64,000 bases of DNA from Penelope pileata (GCA_013396635.1 WBMW01002341.1:1010268-1074267); one strand, 5' to 3'; counted from the stretch's first letter, positions 1 to 11,391 are shown. The notes: generated from the sequence alone by a model not told the origin. Made by a program: numbers and translations.

Positions 1-2727
1 CTCAGGGTACTCCTGTTTTTAAAGGTGAATTGCTACCTTTTGTGTCTGAAGCTCACCCCATGCTGAGGACAGTGCTCGCTTCTGTGCGGAACATTTTACA
101 GCCATCTGCTGGAGAAATGACACCGCTACCAGGCAAGAGAATTCAGTGCTGACAATGGCTATGGTAGTGTCAGCAATTTCAAGAACAAGCCCTCTGCTCT
201 AAGCCACAGCCAGGGCAGATAAAAATGAACTACCACAGACTAAGTTGCCTCACTCCACAGTAAAGCTGGATTTGAACTCAACATGACCAATATTTGAAGA
301 TGCATCTTGCAGTTCTTGAAATTATTTGTGCGGCATAATACAGTGTTCATGAACCATATGTCCATGAATGAATTGGGATTTCCCTCCCACTCCAAAACAT
401 TAGTACACTCACATCATTTTCTCCAACTTAAGGATAAAACGTTGGAGTAGAGCTGTGCTTAACAATAACGATACACTACAAGCTGTGTGACTCAGAAGCG
501 AAAAGCCTTTTTATTTTGGTAGTTTTGCTCACAGTTAAACATTTGATATTCCTAATCAGAAATCTGATATTTTTGTTGAATTGTCCATACCATGCCATTT
601 CACAAGACTTAATAAAAAAAGTCACGTCCCATTTTTCTTTATTAAAAAAACCTTTCTTGTAGAATTGCATTGTCCATACTGGATGAAGATACGTGTCTTA
701 TTCAATTTAGTAATGTGTTCCACAGGGCAAGTTGAGTTGGAAATAGCGATACGAACATCTTTCCAGTGGCTCTTCTGTCTCACTCACTACTGCATTACCT
801 GCAGAAGTATCTGTAACCACTCAGTTACAAAGTGACTACTAAGCAGAGTTTACAAAGGTCTAGGAATAACTATCACAGGGTGACAAGATATTCTCCTGCC
901 TTGACTATCAGACTGAGATCGTTATGTATGATTTAACTTGGTTTGAGAAAGAAGCAAGAGCAGGAAGAGTTTCAAATTAATGTTTGCTACAGCCAACCCA
1001 CATCACACTAATCATGACGCTCCAAAAGATAAAGCAAATCATCAGAATAACCCACTTCCCTTAGCACAGAAATCCTTTATTAAATGGTTGTGTTGTTAAG
1101 CAGATCAAGTGCAGAGGGGCCAAGGGGAGGTCTCAGGGACTCTGGAGAGCCACTTTCAGAGTCTACAATGCCTCTCTCCCTGCCGCTGTATAAACACAGT
1201 GCCTGAAGACAAGGCAGTTGGGTTCCCAGTTGTTCAAGTTCATTAGCTGATGTTCCTTTATGGGAATTGAGTGATACAGGCAGGGCCTGTGCTGGTGGTC
1301 TGCTCCTCATGGGAGGGTGGGTTCCAGAAACAGAGAAAAAGACCATTTCTGACATAACCCCTTTCATCCCAGTCTCTTTAAGGACTTCTACAAACATTAA
1401 TTAATTCAGTGCCCCTGTGAGATAAATGTCATCTCAATTTTCTAGACGGGTAAATTTGGATATGCAGATTGTAAGTGGCTTCCCCAAGTTAGTCAGCAAG
1501 TCAGAAGGGGTTTGAAAATAGAACCCAGGAGATATAACTTCAAATCCACTTCTTTAACACTTGACAATACATTCCTTTATTCTTATTTTTACATAGATGT
1601 CACTGCTATTTGAGTTAGTAGCTTTTTTCCTGGTCAGAGCTTCCATGTTGTTTTGATGTCTTTTCAGTTTTATCAACTGTACTCTGCCCTCTTTATAAGC
1701 ATTTTTAAAAACTATTTTTGCTATTTTTTCTTTCCCTTTTCTTTGAAGTAAGCCTTTAAAACATCTTATCCATGCTCACTGGACAACCTTGCTGACTGAC
1801 TGTGACCCACATTAATAGTTGACTCCATGCTCAGCCGCACAGAAGAGAATTCTGTGCCTGCTGAGGTTCTGGCTCTTCAGCACTGAAATTTCCTTCCTGA
1901 ATGCGAATAACAGTGATTTCTCTTCATTCCTCTACATTAATTTTTAATCACAGCCCCTACTTTACGACTGCTGATTGAACTCCCTACCAAATCTAATGGC
2001 CTTCCTTGTAATATTCATTCATTTAAAATATGTATGCTGATGCCATATCTTATTTTTCAAGGGCAGCTTGCTTAAGGCCAGCAGCAAAGAAATAGCTATT
2101 ACGCAGATGTTAAACTACAGGATGTTACCATATGTTTGATCACCAGGGCAGGAGTAAAATGTTCTATTCTGACAAATAAGGCCACAGTTATACATTTATC
2201 ATGTGTAATAACAAGTAAAATTCAGTCACCTGAACAACAGATTTCCTAGTTAATTCTGAGGAAAAAAAAGTTAGTACATTATTTTATCATACATGTGAAA
2301 TACGTTCTTAGAGACTGAAACTAAAAGCCAAAAGGGTAACAGTGCTGCAGATGAATTTTATAGCAGGTATTCAACAGAGAACCAGGGTTTAATATCCCAG
2401 CAATGCAGTATTCAATAACTGAAAGGTCAGAAGTAGAGAATCACTAAATACAAACTTCATATTTTAGCAAAATGGAATCAGGCTGAAGATTTTATGAGTT
2501 TTAGAGTGGGAGAAAGGAAATGACATTTTGCTTATCTGCTCTGGAAAGTTCATATGCAGGAAAGAGTCGACATTCCAAAGCATTATATTCTACCATGCAT
2601 TTTTACTGGTTTTGAATTAACAGAAAGAACTGTACTGATTGTCAACAGAGCCATCTGTTTGCAAATCAGACTGTATATTACTTTCTTTTGTTGAAGTGAA
2701 TGGGTTTCAAATCAGTACAACTCTTAC
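1..2727 (-). other. MMRN1: MMRN1 intron 3 (partial)
   Basis: This is the intronic stretch downstream of MMRN1 exon 3 on the minus strand, running off the window. I see no exon in it that I can support. The long minus-strand frame at 1080-1397 has no multimerin-like content (no coiled-coil heptads, no EGF or C1q motifs). An old MIR-like SINE lies at about 1408-1565. The remainder is AT-rich unique sequence. A short downstream MMRN1 exon could be hidden here, since the exon after the EMI domain need not carry a recognisable motif. Confidence 0.6.
1408..1565 (+). repeat. MIR-like ancient SINE
   Basis: The stretch follows the order of a MIR SINE core. It has a diverged copy of the 'gaaactgaggcacagag' segment, then AAGTGGCTTCCCCAAG, then AGTCAGCAAGTCAGAAG, then AATAGAACCCAGGAG, and ends near CCACTTCTTTAACAC. 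It is clearly diverged, as expected for an element that predates the bird-mammal split. It was identified by eye from the consensus order, so the ends are approximate. Confidence 0.6.
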
Positions 2728-2839
2728 CCCACCTTTGGATTGGCAGTTTTGCCCACTGTACCCAGGACAGCACTTCCATTCCAGTGATGTTACTATTTTA
2801 TGTTTGATTCTGTAGGCTTGGTGCGTTGCCGCCTGGGAC
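2728..2839 (-). CDS. MMRN1: MMRN1 exon 3: second half of EMI domain
   Basis: This internal coding exon of multimerin-1, a secreted disulfide-linked platelet/endothelial glycoprotein, encodes about residues 217-254. Its acceptor is TTTTGCAG (AG at 2840-2841). The first base completes an Arg codon begun by exon 2, and the frame then reads SQAATHQAYRIKHKIVTS followed by LEWKCCPGYSGQNCQSKGG. The W-x-C-C-P-G-[YF]-x-G signature and the following NC are the C-terminal hallmark of EMI domains (EMILIN/multimerin family). I placed the donor at the strong GTAAGAG (2727-2721), which gives 112 bp. A second possible donor, AAAG|GTGGGG, would end the exon at 2733, removing five bases and changing the phase. 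The domain identity is secure; only the 3' edge is open. Confidence 0.9.
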
Positions 2840-5389
2840 CTGCAAAACAAAAACATTTTAAATAATAAAGCAAGAGATGTAGGATACCTATATGCCTATG
2901 TTATAGTTTTTTAATATATCCTTTCATTAACTGCTTGAAACTGAAAATTAAGCGTAACTAGAATCTCATGTTTCAACAGCAATTGGAGCGTTAGTACTGC
3001 AACCATGAGATCATCTGCACAGATCTTAAAGGAAGAGATGCCTATTTAGCATTGTTAGTTTTCTTCCCTGAATATATTATCCAGGAGCCAAATATTACTG
3101 CTATGGTTTTATAATTAATAACTACTAAGCTGGACAGAAAGAGTCAAATTCCACTGTGGAATTATGTTTCCTTTGAAATCTATAACAAAATTTATTTATG
3201 ATTAATTTATGCTATGCCAGTCCATATTAAGTACATATTGGAAGCCTTCTATTCTGATTCATTTTAAACAAGATTATAGACACAATCTGATAAAATATGA
3301 AAATTTCCACCCTAAGTTGAAGCAAATTGGGTATAACCATGTAACTGCGATGCCTCAGTTCTTATTGCTAAAGCAGGTAACTGCAGAGGCAGCAGCAATT
3401 TTGTTTCTGTGTTCCAACACATTCTGTATGTCTTGGCTACCCCCATCATTTCTTTTAGCTTTTAAAGTTCAGAGAAGTCTGTTTAGAATGAATATCCTGC
3501 AGAAGGGCATACAGAAGAAACAAACTAACGCATGTCTACTTGTCTCTTTTAAATATGAAGTTTGAGTAAAAAAGAATATCAAGCAGTTCTGCTAGCTGCA
3601 AAACATTACTATGAAGAACACTTAAAATCTCAGAAAATACAAAGATATGATGGCTATAGAACTCCTTTGGACACACAAATACTGTTTAAATCATTCCAGA
3701 AAGGGGGAAAGTTTTAAGACTATCAGACTAAATAATACATTCCCAAGCATAGCAGAAAAAGTCCAAAACTCTCACAACTACACCATTTGCTCATCAAACT
3801 ATCTCATTTGGAGCTCAGAGCTCTGCTTCATGTAATTTCCTTCTCTCTTCAGCTCCTTCCTTGTACCACTGCTCCTTCTTTCCAAGCCTTCTGATGCACC
3901 TGATTGGATAAGGGCCTGGCTGACCCTTATCTAAGCCTGAGGCAACCCTGCCCCTGGTCCACCCCTTCTGGTCATAAGGGAGCACAGGTGTAAACAGTTT
4001 GCCTGTGCTCCCAGGACCAACCACACCAGGTGCTCAATCATCAGTTCAAGCCATGACCTAACAGTTCCCCTACACCAGTGAATTAAAAAAAAAAGCTGCA
4101 TCCTTGTTATACAGCAGTTAATCTTGTCAAAATCTCATAAGAAAGGCAATATTGTATATTAAAATTTATAGCAGCTGGCAGGAGCTTTGCATGTGTCCCT
4201 GAACTGCTTTGCCTCTGAGAAAAGAACTTTTTAGCAGTAAGAACTCAATAAAGATTAAGGTGAACCAAAATCAAGGGTGCTCCTCTCAATTCCTTCACTG
4301 TATGGATGCTCTTATTTTATAGAACTGCCTTGTTCTGCATTAGCATAATTAATTCCTGAAAGCACTCATAAAAATGAAATGTCCGTGAAAGGAGTTAATC
4401 AGAAATAGCTATTTCAGAAATAACTTTCCATGTAGACAAGCCCCAAAAGTATATATGGCAAACTAATTTAAAGGAGCAGCCCAAGGAGATAATTATAATT
4501 ATTTAAATAAATAAAAATCAGTGTTATTGCAGATCTACCAGATTGAATTAGAAAAAAGTTGGCAACACTGCAGCCACAAGGCTCATGCCACAATTTTGAG
4601 ATGCAATTAATTATACTTTAGAGTTCCCAAATCCTAAGGATATTTCTGTTTCAGGTTTCACTTCTTAGTGTTAAGCATGTTCTACCCTACCACCTAGAGG
4701 ACAATTCTCAGAACATGACGACTTATAAGAAGCCTCTGAAATTTTTCAAGAGAAAAATATGTTACAATCTTTGTTTTGCTGGTGCTGTTTTAAATTGCCA
4801 TTTTCCAATCCCACGCATTAAAATCCAACTTGATTTTCAGCTGAAATTTAATGCTTGGAGAATGCAATGAAGGACTCAAACCACACAGAACAATCTGAAT
4901 ATGTTCATCAGTTGTATCCAGGCCAATTACTTTTCTAGATTTGCTGCCTGATCAACAAAGTTGTGTCAGAAGTAAGAACCAGCAGAGATAATGAAAATAT
5001 TTATGCCGTTCAGAGAAAGCCCTAACAATGCACAAGCTTGGAAAACTGCATAGAAAGGATTTTCTTTCCTGTATGTGCTTTGAAGACTTCCAACTTCTCT
5101 TGAAGTACTTCAGAAAAGACATTGAAATTCTAATTATGAAGGCTTTTAACTGATTAGAGGATGCTAGAGTCAGTGTACACCAAGCCAGTATGGTGGAGCT
5201 CAAGGACAGTTCCAGTCATAAGCTTTTATACTTGCTAGAGCAACATGTTAAGATGAGATCTGGAAAAATGTTAATTTGCTCCCTACTGCGTTGTTTTGTT
5301 TGTTTGTTCATTTGCTTACCAAAGTTGTGGTTGCATGGATTATGAAGCTAATGACAATTAAAACATTCTTTTTTCCTAGTTCTACACAC
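2840..5389 (-). other. MMRN1: MMRN1 intron 2
   Basis: This phase-2 intron of 2,550 bp lies between the two EMI exons, with donor GTGTGT at 5389 and acceptor TTTTGCAG at 2840. It contains one LTR-like repeat on the minus strand (3740-4074). The rest is AT-rich sequence without a recognisable gene. The open frames here (for example 3209-3565, 4952-5203) show no family signature. Confidence 0.85.
3740..4074 (-). mobile_element. LTR-like repeat, family A copy 1 (probable solo LTR)
   Basis: This is the first of four related copies in the window (others at 36605, 38281 and 38808). On the minus strand it starts TGTAGGGGAACTGTTAGGTC and runs through a perfect 11-bp inverted repeat, GGGAGCACAGG...CCTGTGCTCCC (3978-4012). 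It then has CTTAGATAAGGG, in the place where copies 2 and 3 have a TATA-like CATATAAGGG or TGTATGAGGG. The TG start, the TATA-like site about 170 bp inside and the roughly 350-bp size suggest a solo LTR of an old avian retrovirus-like element. The distal end is unclear. It most resembles copy 4 (38808) beyond the hairpin. The family name is not known to me. Confidence 0.6.
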
Positions 5390-5509
5390 CTCTGAGCACA
5401 GGATCCAATAGGCCAAGTGCAAGGCTTTGTTCTGCCTGATGAGAAGGTTTCCAGGTTGTCCACTACCACTGTAGGTAAGAGTCTGGTATGGACATAAGCA
5501 CACCAGTTT
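5390..5509 (-). CDS. MMRN1: MMRN1 exon 2: first half of EMI domain
   Basis: This 120-bp coding exon follows a strong polypyrimidine acceptor (CTATCTCTTACAG, AG at 5510-5511). Its first base completes Lys177 from exon 1, and the frame reads NWCAYVHTRLLPTVVVDNLE, then TFSSGRTKPCTWPIGSCAQ, with two bases left over (phase 2). The N-W-C-A-x-V opening and the conserved Cys pair around P-C-x-W and G-S-C are the N-terminal part of an EMI domain, a Cys-rich module used for multimer assembly in multimerins and emilins. The donor is AG|GTGTGT. Phase matches exon 1 upstream and exon 3 downstream, which strongly supports one transcript. A Met-initiated open frame runs through the exon, but its start lies in the intron and is not a real start. 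Confidence 0.94.
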
Positions 5510-5644
5510 CTGTAAGAGATAGAAGGTAAATATAATTGAAGTACAAATAACATTTTGCACAATATGATGAGATCTCATACTTAAAGGAGAAATTAACCCA
5601 TCATTTTGGCATTGGGTTAAGTTAGGAAAATAAAATTTCTTTTC

Positions 5645-5745
5645 CCTCAGACTGCCAGTGTAGTTTTGGGAAAGTTACTCAGTCTTTCTGCTTCAGCTAC
5701 CCATTAACAACAAAGAAAACAGATAGTTATTTCTAAACCTCTACA
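5645..5745 (-). repeat. probable MIR-like SINE fragment
   Basis: The plus strand reads as the reverse complement of a MIR core: GTAGTTTTGGGAAAGTTACT, then CAGTCTTTCTGCTTCAG, then CCATTAACAACAAAG. This parallels the familiar 'gaccttgggcaagtcacttaacctctctg...tcagtttccccatctgtaaaat' order. It is strongly diverged and the boundaries are uncertain. Confidence 0.45.
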
Positions 5746-6626
5746 TATATTTATATTGCATATCTGAATTTTACCTTGTAAATATTTGTGGAGCACCAAG
5801 TGCAAAGAAGCCTTTCTAGACTGCAGTAATAATAGGTCTTAAAATACACCTGCATTTCAGATCATAGAAACTGTCTCCACAGAAGTCAAAGGATTGTTTA
5901 ACTATGCTTTTAGTCACTCACAGGTTCCACTTTATGGGTAGACATATTTACTCTTCTTTCTTTTCCCTGGAAATACGTTGAGCACACGTACACTGTTTTT
6001 CAGTGCACTTTGAGATCAAAGCCACACACAATCATAATGTGCCACAGCTCTCCTCCTGCCTGTGCTGCTGGCTTTTTTTCCACTCCTCTCTCTAGAGGAA
6101 AGTCACATACAAAATGATCAAACTGTTGACTGCAAAGCATAAAGTGGGAGAAGGTGAATGTAAGGCCGCATTCTTTTAAACATAATTTCAGGTGGCTGCA
6201 AGGAACTACTACATTCAATTTCAAAAACAGGTGAGTTGGTAGAATATACAATAGAGAATGGAATTAAGTAGAAATTATTAATTGAGTAATGGCTCTGGAT
6301 GGATTTGGAGGAAATCAAGTCTCAAATCTGTTGGCACTCTGAATCAGAAGTATGTAGATAGAGGGGCAATTTTCAGAGTCTTTTGAAAAGGTCACTCACC
6401 AAATGCTATTACAGAAAAAAAAACAAGCTGTCACATCATGAGAAAATAGATTTTATTGAAGATTTATAAGGCATTAAATCAGAGAGGTAAAAGACTAGAT
6501 AGCTCTCCCAAGAAATAGTTTATCAGCACAATCCCATATGAATATGTAGATGTCATATGCATTAAGGAGATAGGTGAATAGAGAGATAACAGAGTTGTAC
6601 GAAGCTACACAAAACTGTGTTGTTCT

Positions 6627-6707
6627 GGTAATAAACCTAAAGTTTATTATAACATATATTATTATATATTATAATATAATTTAGGTAATAAACCTGAAGT
6701 TGATTAT
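6627..6707. repeat. 24-bp direct repeat flanking an AT palindrome
   Basis: GGTAATAAACCTAAAGTTTA at 6627 recurs at 6684 as GGTAATAAACCTGAAGTTGA. The two 24-bp copies differ at two bases. Between them lie 33 bases made almost entirely of A and T (6651-6683), forming an imperfect palindrome of the ATATTATTATATATTATAAT type. Confidence 0.8.
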
Positions 6708-6826
6708 GAAGAACTGCAGAAATCTCATCATATTGAATTTCCAACTGATTAGGTGTCAAGAAAGTGTCTTATAATACAGCCATAAATAAAGACAGTCTTA
6801 TATCTATGACTGAAATTTAATATCAT

Positions 6827-7300
6827 ACAATCACAGAATCACAGAATGGCTTGGGTTGGAAAGGACCTTAAAGATCATCTAGTTCCAACCCCCCTGCAGT
6901 GGGCAGGGACACCTCCCACCAGATCAGGCTGCTCAGGGCCCCGTCCAACCTGGCCTTGAATGTCTCCAGTGATGGGGCATCCACAGCCTCTCTGGGCAAC
7001 CTGTGACAGTGCCTCACCACCCTCAGGGTAAAGAGTTTCCTCCTAACAACTAGCCTTAATCTCCCCCTTCAGTTTAAAGCTACTCCCCCTTGTCCTGTCA
7101 CTATCTGCCCATGCAACAAGACAGTCTCATTTCTGTTTATAAGCTCCCATAAAGTACTTGAAGGCTGCAGTGAGGTCTCCCCTGAGTCTTCTCATCCCCA
7201 GACTTAGCAGGCCCAGCTCCCTCAGCCTTTCTTCATAGGAGAGGTACAGCAGCCCTCTGATCATCCTCATGGTCCTCCTCTGGTTCTCTTAGGGCCATGC
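6827..7300 (-). mobile_element. CR1 LINE 3' fragment
   Basis: The left edge is AATCACAGAATCACAGAATG, followed by GGTTGGAAAGGACCTTAAAG and ATCATCTAGTTCCAACCCCC. This is the reverse complement of the CR1 3' end (ATTCTATG-type tail preceded by the GGTTGGA...GATGATC motif). It continues through the standard 3' region (CCTGGCCTTGAATGTCTCCA; GCCTCTCTGGGCAACCTGTG) until similarity fades near 7300. It is 5' truncated, as most avian CR1 copies are. Confidence 0.93.
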
Positions 7301-8416
7301 CACTATTCCTATGCTGAAACATATTTTTGAATTGGCAAGTTAGTGACAGTATATTGTTTCAGTTGTAGGGCTAGTGAACTTACTTCCAGACCAATACTTG
7401 CATATTAGACATGAAGGCTCAGCTTTCAGTGTCATGGTTTTCTGTTAACTTTTGCTTCTGGTTGTTGTAGCTCTGTCAATATCTTACAATCTCTCCCCTG
7501 CCTTCTACCCTCACCTGCAGACCTGAGAGCTCACCAGAAAAAGGGATTAAGCAGAGGAAATACAGCAATACTGTCAGCGTTGGTCTTTCATGCAGGGCAT
7601 ACGGAGAAGGTAAAGTTTTTGTTAATTGGATTCCATCTCACATCTAAGCAAATGAGATCAATGAAAAGATAAAACAATGAAAACAGACATAAAAGCAGCT
7701 GTAAAATACATCAAAGTCCTGGAATACAGAGGTCAGTTTAAAAAAAAAAAATCAACTTCTTAAAATTCATAATGTAAATCCACTAATTACCATTACTATT
7801 GAGAGTGGCTAACTTCAAGGTAACAGCCACTGGAATTTGCCCATTTGGAAATGCTCTTCAAGGAAAAATGAATACTCTAAATCCCAAACCTATCGGTTAA
7901 GAATCACTGTTTGTTTCTAAAGATAATTTGAAGGCAATCTCTGATCTCCACCAAAAATGTAACTCAACTTGAATAGATTGTTTCTATTTGAAACATTTAA
8001 CTCAAGCTTCACGAGTACAATGTCTGTACCTGTGGTACTCACACAGCCCAGCAATCTTTGATCAGACTAAATTGGAGGAAATATCCACAGCGAAAGAGCC
8101 CCTGGTGTGACTCATAATTAGTTTGGCGCTACCAATGAAATAAGCTCATTAGGAGATGTTAAGAATGTAAATAGATTTTGAAATCAAATTGCCTGAAAAA
8201 AATGTAGATTTGAAAATAGAAGATGAAGCATGGTGAAAGAACTATGACAGGATGCGTCAACGCAAAGGCAGAACAGAATAAAACTGTTTTGTATAACAGG
8301 AACTTAAATCTGAAAACCCTCTTTAACCTCCACAGAATAATATATTCCAGACCAGCGACCCAGGTTTCTGACTTGTAGATTTTTTGAGAGCTGCAGGAGC
8401 CTCTTGTTTCTTTTCG

Positions 8417-9065
8417 TAGAATCACAGGATGGCTTGGGTTGGAACAGACCTCAAAGATCACCCAGTTCCAATCCCTCCCCTGCCACGGGCATGGTTGCCA
8501 GCTGCTAGGTCAAGTACTAGATCAGGCTGCCCAGGGCCCCATCCAGCCTGGCCTTGAACCTCTCCAGAGACAGGGCATCCACAACTTCTCTGGGCAGCTT
8601 TTTCCAGCACCTTACCACTCTTTCAGTGAAAAGGTTCCCCCTGACATCTAATCTTTCTCCCCTCCTTTAGGTTAAAACCATTCCACCTTGTCCTAGCACT
8701 ATCTGCCCATGTAAAAAGGTGATTTCTCTCCTGTTTATAATCTCCTTTTAAATGCTGGAAGGCTGCAATGAGGTCTCCCCGCAGCCTTCTCTTCTCCAGG
8801 CTGAACAAACCCAGCTCCCTCAGCCTGTCCTCATATCAGAGGTGCTCCAGCCCTCTGATCATCCTCGTGGCCCTCCTCTGGACCCTCTCCAACAGCTCCA
8901 CATCTTTTCTGTACTGGGGGCCCCAGGCCTGGATGCAGCACTCCAGATGGGGCCTCACAAGGGCAGAGTAGAGAGCGACAGTCATCTCCCTCTCCCTGCT
9001 GGCCACCCCTCTTCTGATGGAGCCCAGGATACCATTGGCCTTTCAGGCTGCAAGAGCACACAAAG
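8417..9065 (-). mobile_element. CR1 LINE 3' fragment
   Basis: This copy is longer than its neighbour at 6827. It opens TAGAATCACAGGATGGCTTG and runs through TTCTCTGGGCAGCTTTTTCC, then CTTCTCCAGGCTGAACAAAC, then TTTTCTGTACTGGGGGCCCC, and on to CCATTGGCCTTTCAGGCTGC. The segment includes the end of the CR1 reverse-transcriptase frame and the 3' UTR. Open frames inside it (8439-9174 in several frames) are by-products of the repeat and not genes. A T/A-rich run follows at 9070-9100. Confidence 0.93.
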
Positions 9066-10024
9066 GCTGATTTTTTTTTATTTTTTTTATTTTTCCCCAT
9101 TAAGGCTGATTTTAATCAGGAAAGCTGTATTTAAAAACAAAACAGCATCCTCGCATTCTACAACAGAAATCTAGCCTGGAAAGAGCAGTGCAAGTCCTCA
9201 ACTGTTATAAAGTCCTCAGTGGGAAGCTGGGTGTGGTATGAAAAGCAGCATTTTTTCCTCTTGCAAGCAATAGCACGCGTATTCTGCAACCCCAGGAAGC
9301 CTGAAATCTGGGGGGTTTATGGACATTGCAAATTCAAAGTCTGCATAGCTAATGAGCTGTGGAGCCCAGAGCAAAATAACTACAACTGACAGTGCTAGTG
9401 GAACCAAGATGGTGCCTTCAAGCCTCTCCTTACCTTTTGGGATCTTGCATGTCCTTTAAGATGCATTTGGATCTTGTGTTAATAACCTATTGCACAAATT
9501 CTCTTCTACTTACATCAGTCTCATTTCTATTTTGACAGAGAAAACATTCTTGTGAGGAATTTCTTCATTTCCACAACTGGTCAGGAAATTGAATGCAGCT
9601 CAGAGATAACTGTGAAACAGAAGTCTTTTCGGAGCAACTGTGAGCAAGGGCTGCCCACACCACAGCTCTTCCATGACAAGAAGCCCCATGCCCAGTAAAA
9701 TATACGAGTATATATTACTACATTTCTTTCAGTCAACTGGAAAAAAAATTATTTGTGAAAGTAGAGGAGAAATTACTGCAGCGTTTGCCCATGTTTAGCT
9801 GATTCATCCTCAGTGACCTATGTCAGTCTCACGACATGAAGGCATACAGTGTGAATTAGCAGGCATCATTTTGCAACTTCAGAGGGATGAGATTCCCAGC
9901 AAAAAGCACCTTCCTTTTCTGTGTCATGAAACCACGGGGCCCGTGGAGGTCTGTCCCTTGGTGCATAGCTAAGAAATGAACGACAGGGAATGCCCCAGCA
10001 GCAGCCGTGTACCGATTTTTGTTT

Positions 10025-10140
10025 AAGCTGCCACGAGGCGGCGGCGGCGTGAGGTCCTGCCAAGCGGGACCGGCAGGTGGCGGCCGTTGCCCGCAGAGGC
10101 GGGAAAGCTGCTGGTAGCCGTTAACGGCTAACTCAGGCCC
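10025..10140. other. isolated CpG-rich patch in MMRN1 intron 1
   Basis: A stretch of about 115 bp inside AT-rich intron DNA is packed with CpG: GAGGCGGCGGCGGCGTGAGG, then AAGCGGGACCGGCAGG, GGCGGCCGTTGCCCGC, and CCGTTAACGGC. It is followed directly by a T-run at 10147-10167. It could be a small CpG island, an internal promoter, or an inserted fragment. No gene model attaches to it. Confidence 0.6.
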
Positions 10141-10273
10141 GTTCTTTTTTGTTTTTTTTTTTTTTTTGTGAGGTTATACTAGCTTGCTGGTAAAGCTATC
10201 CAATCTACGCCAGTCAGTATGTTCTGACCGCATTTGCAGTCAGTGTAACTATTTCTGCTGAACTTCAGCAGGC

Positions 10274-10303
10274 TTTGAACCAGTGCCCTTTGAACCAGTG
10301 CCC
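10274..10303. repeat. 15-bp tandem duplication
   Basis: TTTGAACCAGTGCCC is present twice in direct succession, a perfect local duplication with no evident function. Confidence 0.85.
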
Positions 10304-10964
10304 TTGACACGATGGTTCTTTCCTTCCGTGAAAAGCAAAGGACAACTTACACCATCAATTAAAAAATGATGATTTCCTGAGGGTGAGTGGAAGTTATGAG
10401 ACTGTACTGGCCCAATCCACAGCACATTACCAGTTCAAACTGCTCTTTGGGTAACTGAACAGGAAGAGCAATAACAGTAAAAAATAACACAAAAACTGCC
10501 AGCTAGAGCTCAAGTACAGTTGTATATGATCCCTTCCTTTTCATAAGCCCATATATTTTCAAACAATACATGTAAACAGTCCTAAAATGACACAGCAGGA
10601 ACACCAGTGGCAGTCGGGACACGAAGGGTAGAAATTTCATTCTGCCCCTTTCATATTATTACTGAAAATGAGTTATTTTTATCCATGAGTAAATTAGATT
10701 ACCTGGCTTTTAATAGAAGTGCTACTGAATCAGCACAGACGAACATCACTAATCATCAAAATGAGATTATTGTGCTGCTGGAGGAATACAGCAGGACCCA
10801 GAGCTGTGGATGTTGATAAAGCCAGTGCATGGCTTGGTGGCTTTGCCTCATTCACACTATATGCAGTTGATTGCATTTTCATAGAACAGTTTATGAAATA
10901 TGAATCCCAATTTTACACCTGTTCTCATTTAGTGTTTTCCATTTCATCTTGGCAAGGGAGATAT

Positions 10965-11391
10965 AGTAAGATGCTACGAGCATCTGGAAGAGACACTTTG
11001 GAAGAGGCTGAGGAACTAGGCTTATTCAGCTTGGGTAAGGAAAGGCTTCAAGGGTGCTTAAAAGCAGCCGCTACCAAGGACATGCAGGGAGGCTCTTAAG
11101 AAGTTGGTGCTAGAGCAATGCGTGGCAGGAGAATGAGAGGCAACACACACAAACTGAAACAAGAGATGGTCAGACTGAGTATGAGAAATTTCTTCTCCAC
11201 CCAGGTACAGGAGCAGAGCCCAGAGAGGCTGAGCAGTCACCAGCCTTGGACTGGTGAGCCTTGGAGCACAAGACCTGACTGCATCAGGCTCTGAGCAACC
11301 TGCTCGAATCTCCTGCTGTGAGCAGAAGGTTGGACTAGAAATCTCCTGAGGTCCTTACCAATTTGAATAATTCTATGTTTCTGTGAACCTA
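10965..11391 (+). mobile_element. CR1 LINE 3' fragment
   Basis: This is a plus-strand copy. Its 3' part reads AAGGTTGGACTAGAAATCTCC, then TGAGGTCCTTACCAATTTG, then ATTCTATGTTTCTGTGAACC, which is the CR1 tail. Upstream, GAGGCTGAGGAACTAGGCTT and ATTCAGCTTGGGTAAGGAAA match the CR1 segment usually read as 'gagagactggggctgttcagcctggagaag'. It is diverged and the 5' limit is approximate. Confidence 0.82.

Noticed and set aside
60..120. Short open minus-strand segment with an AG before and GTGAGC after it, as a candidate MMRN1 exon 4
   Set aside because: The translated segment has no recognisable similarity to the family and such chance AG...GT pairs are common; not enough to call.
1080..1397. 105-codon minus-strand ORF as a further MMRN1 exon
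   Set aside because: It has no coiled-coil heptads, no multimerin-like motif, and no splice acceptor consistent with the exon 3 phase that I could support.
5308..5578. Met-started minus-strand ORFs of 76-84 codons
   Set aside because: The central part of one of them is MMRN1 exon 2. Its Met and N-terminal residues are intron and its C-terminal residues lie past the donor; the second is a different-frame shadow.
8439..9174. Plus- and minus-strand ORFs of 60-140 codons
   Set aside because: They lie entirely or mostly in a CR1 copy on the minus strand and have no reverse-transcriptase motif in the given frames.
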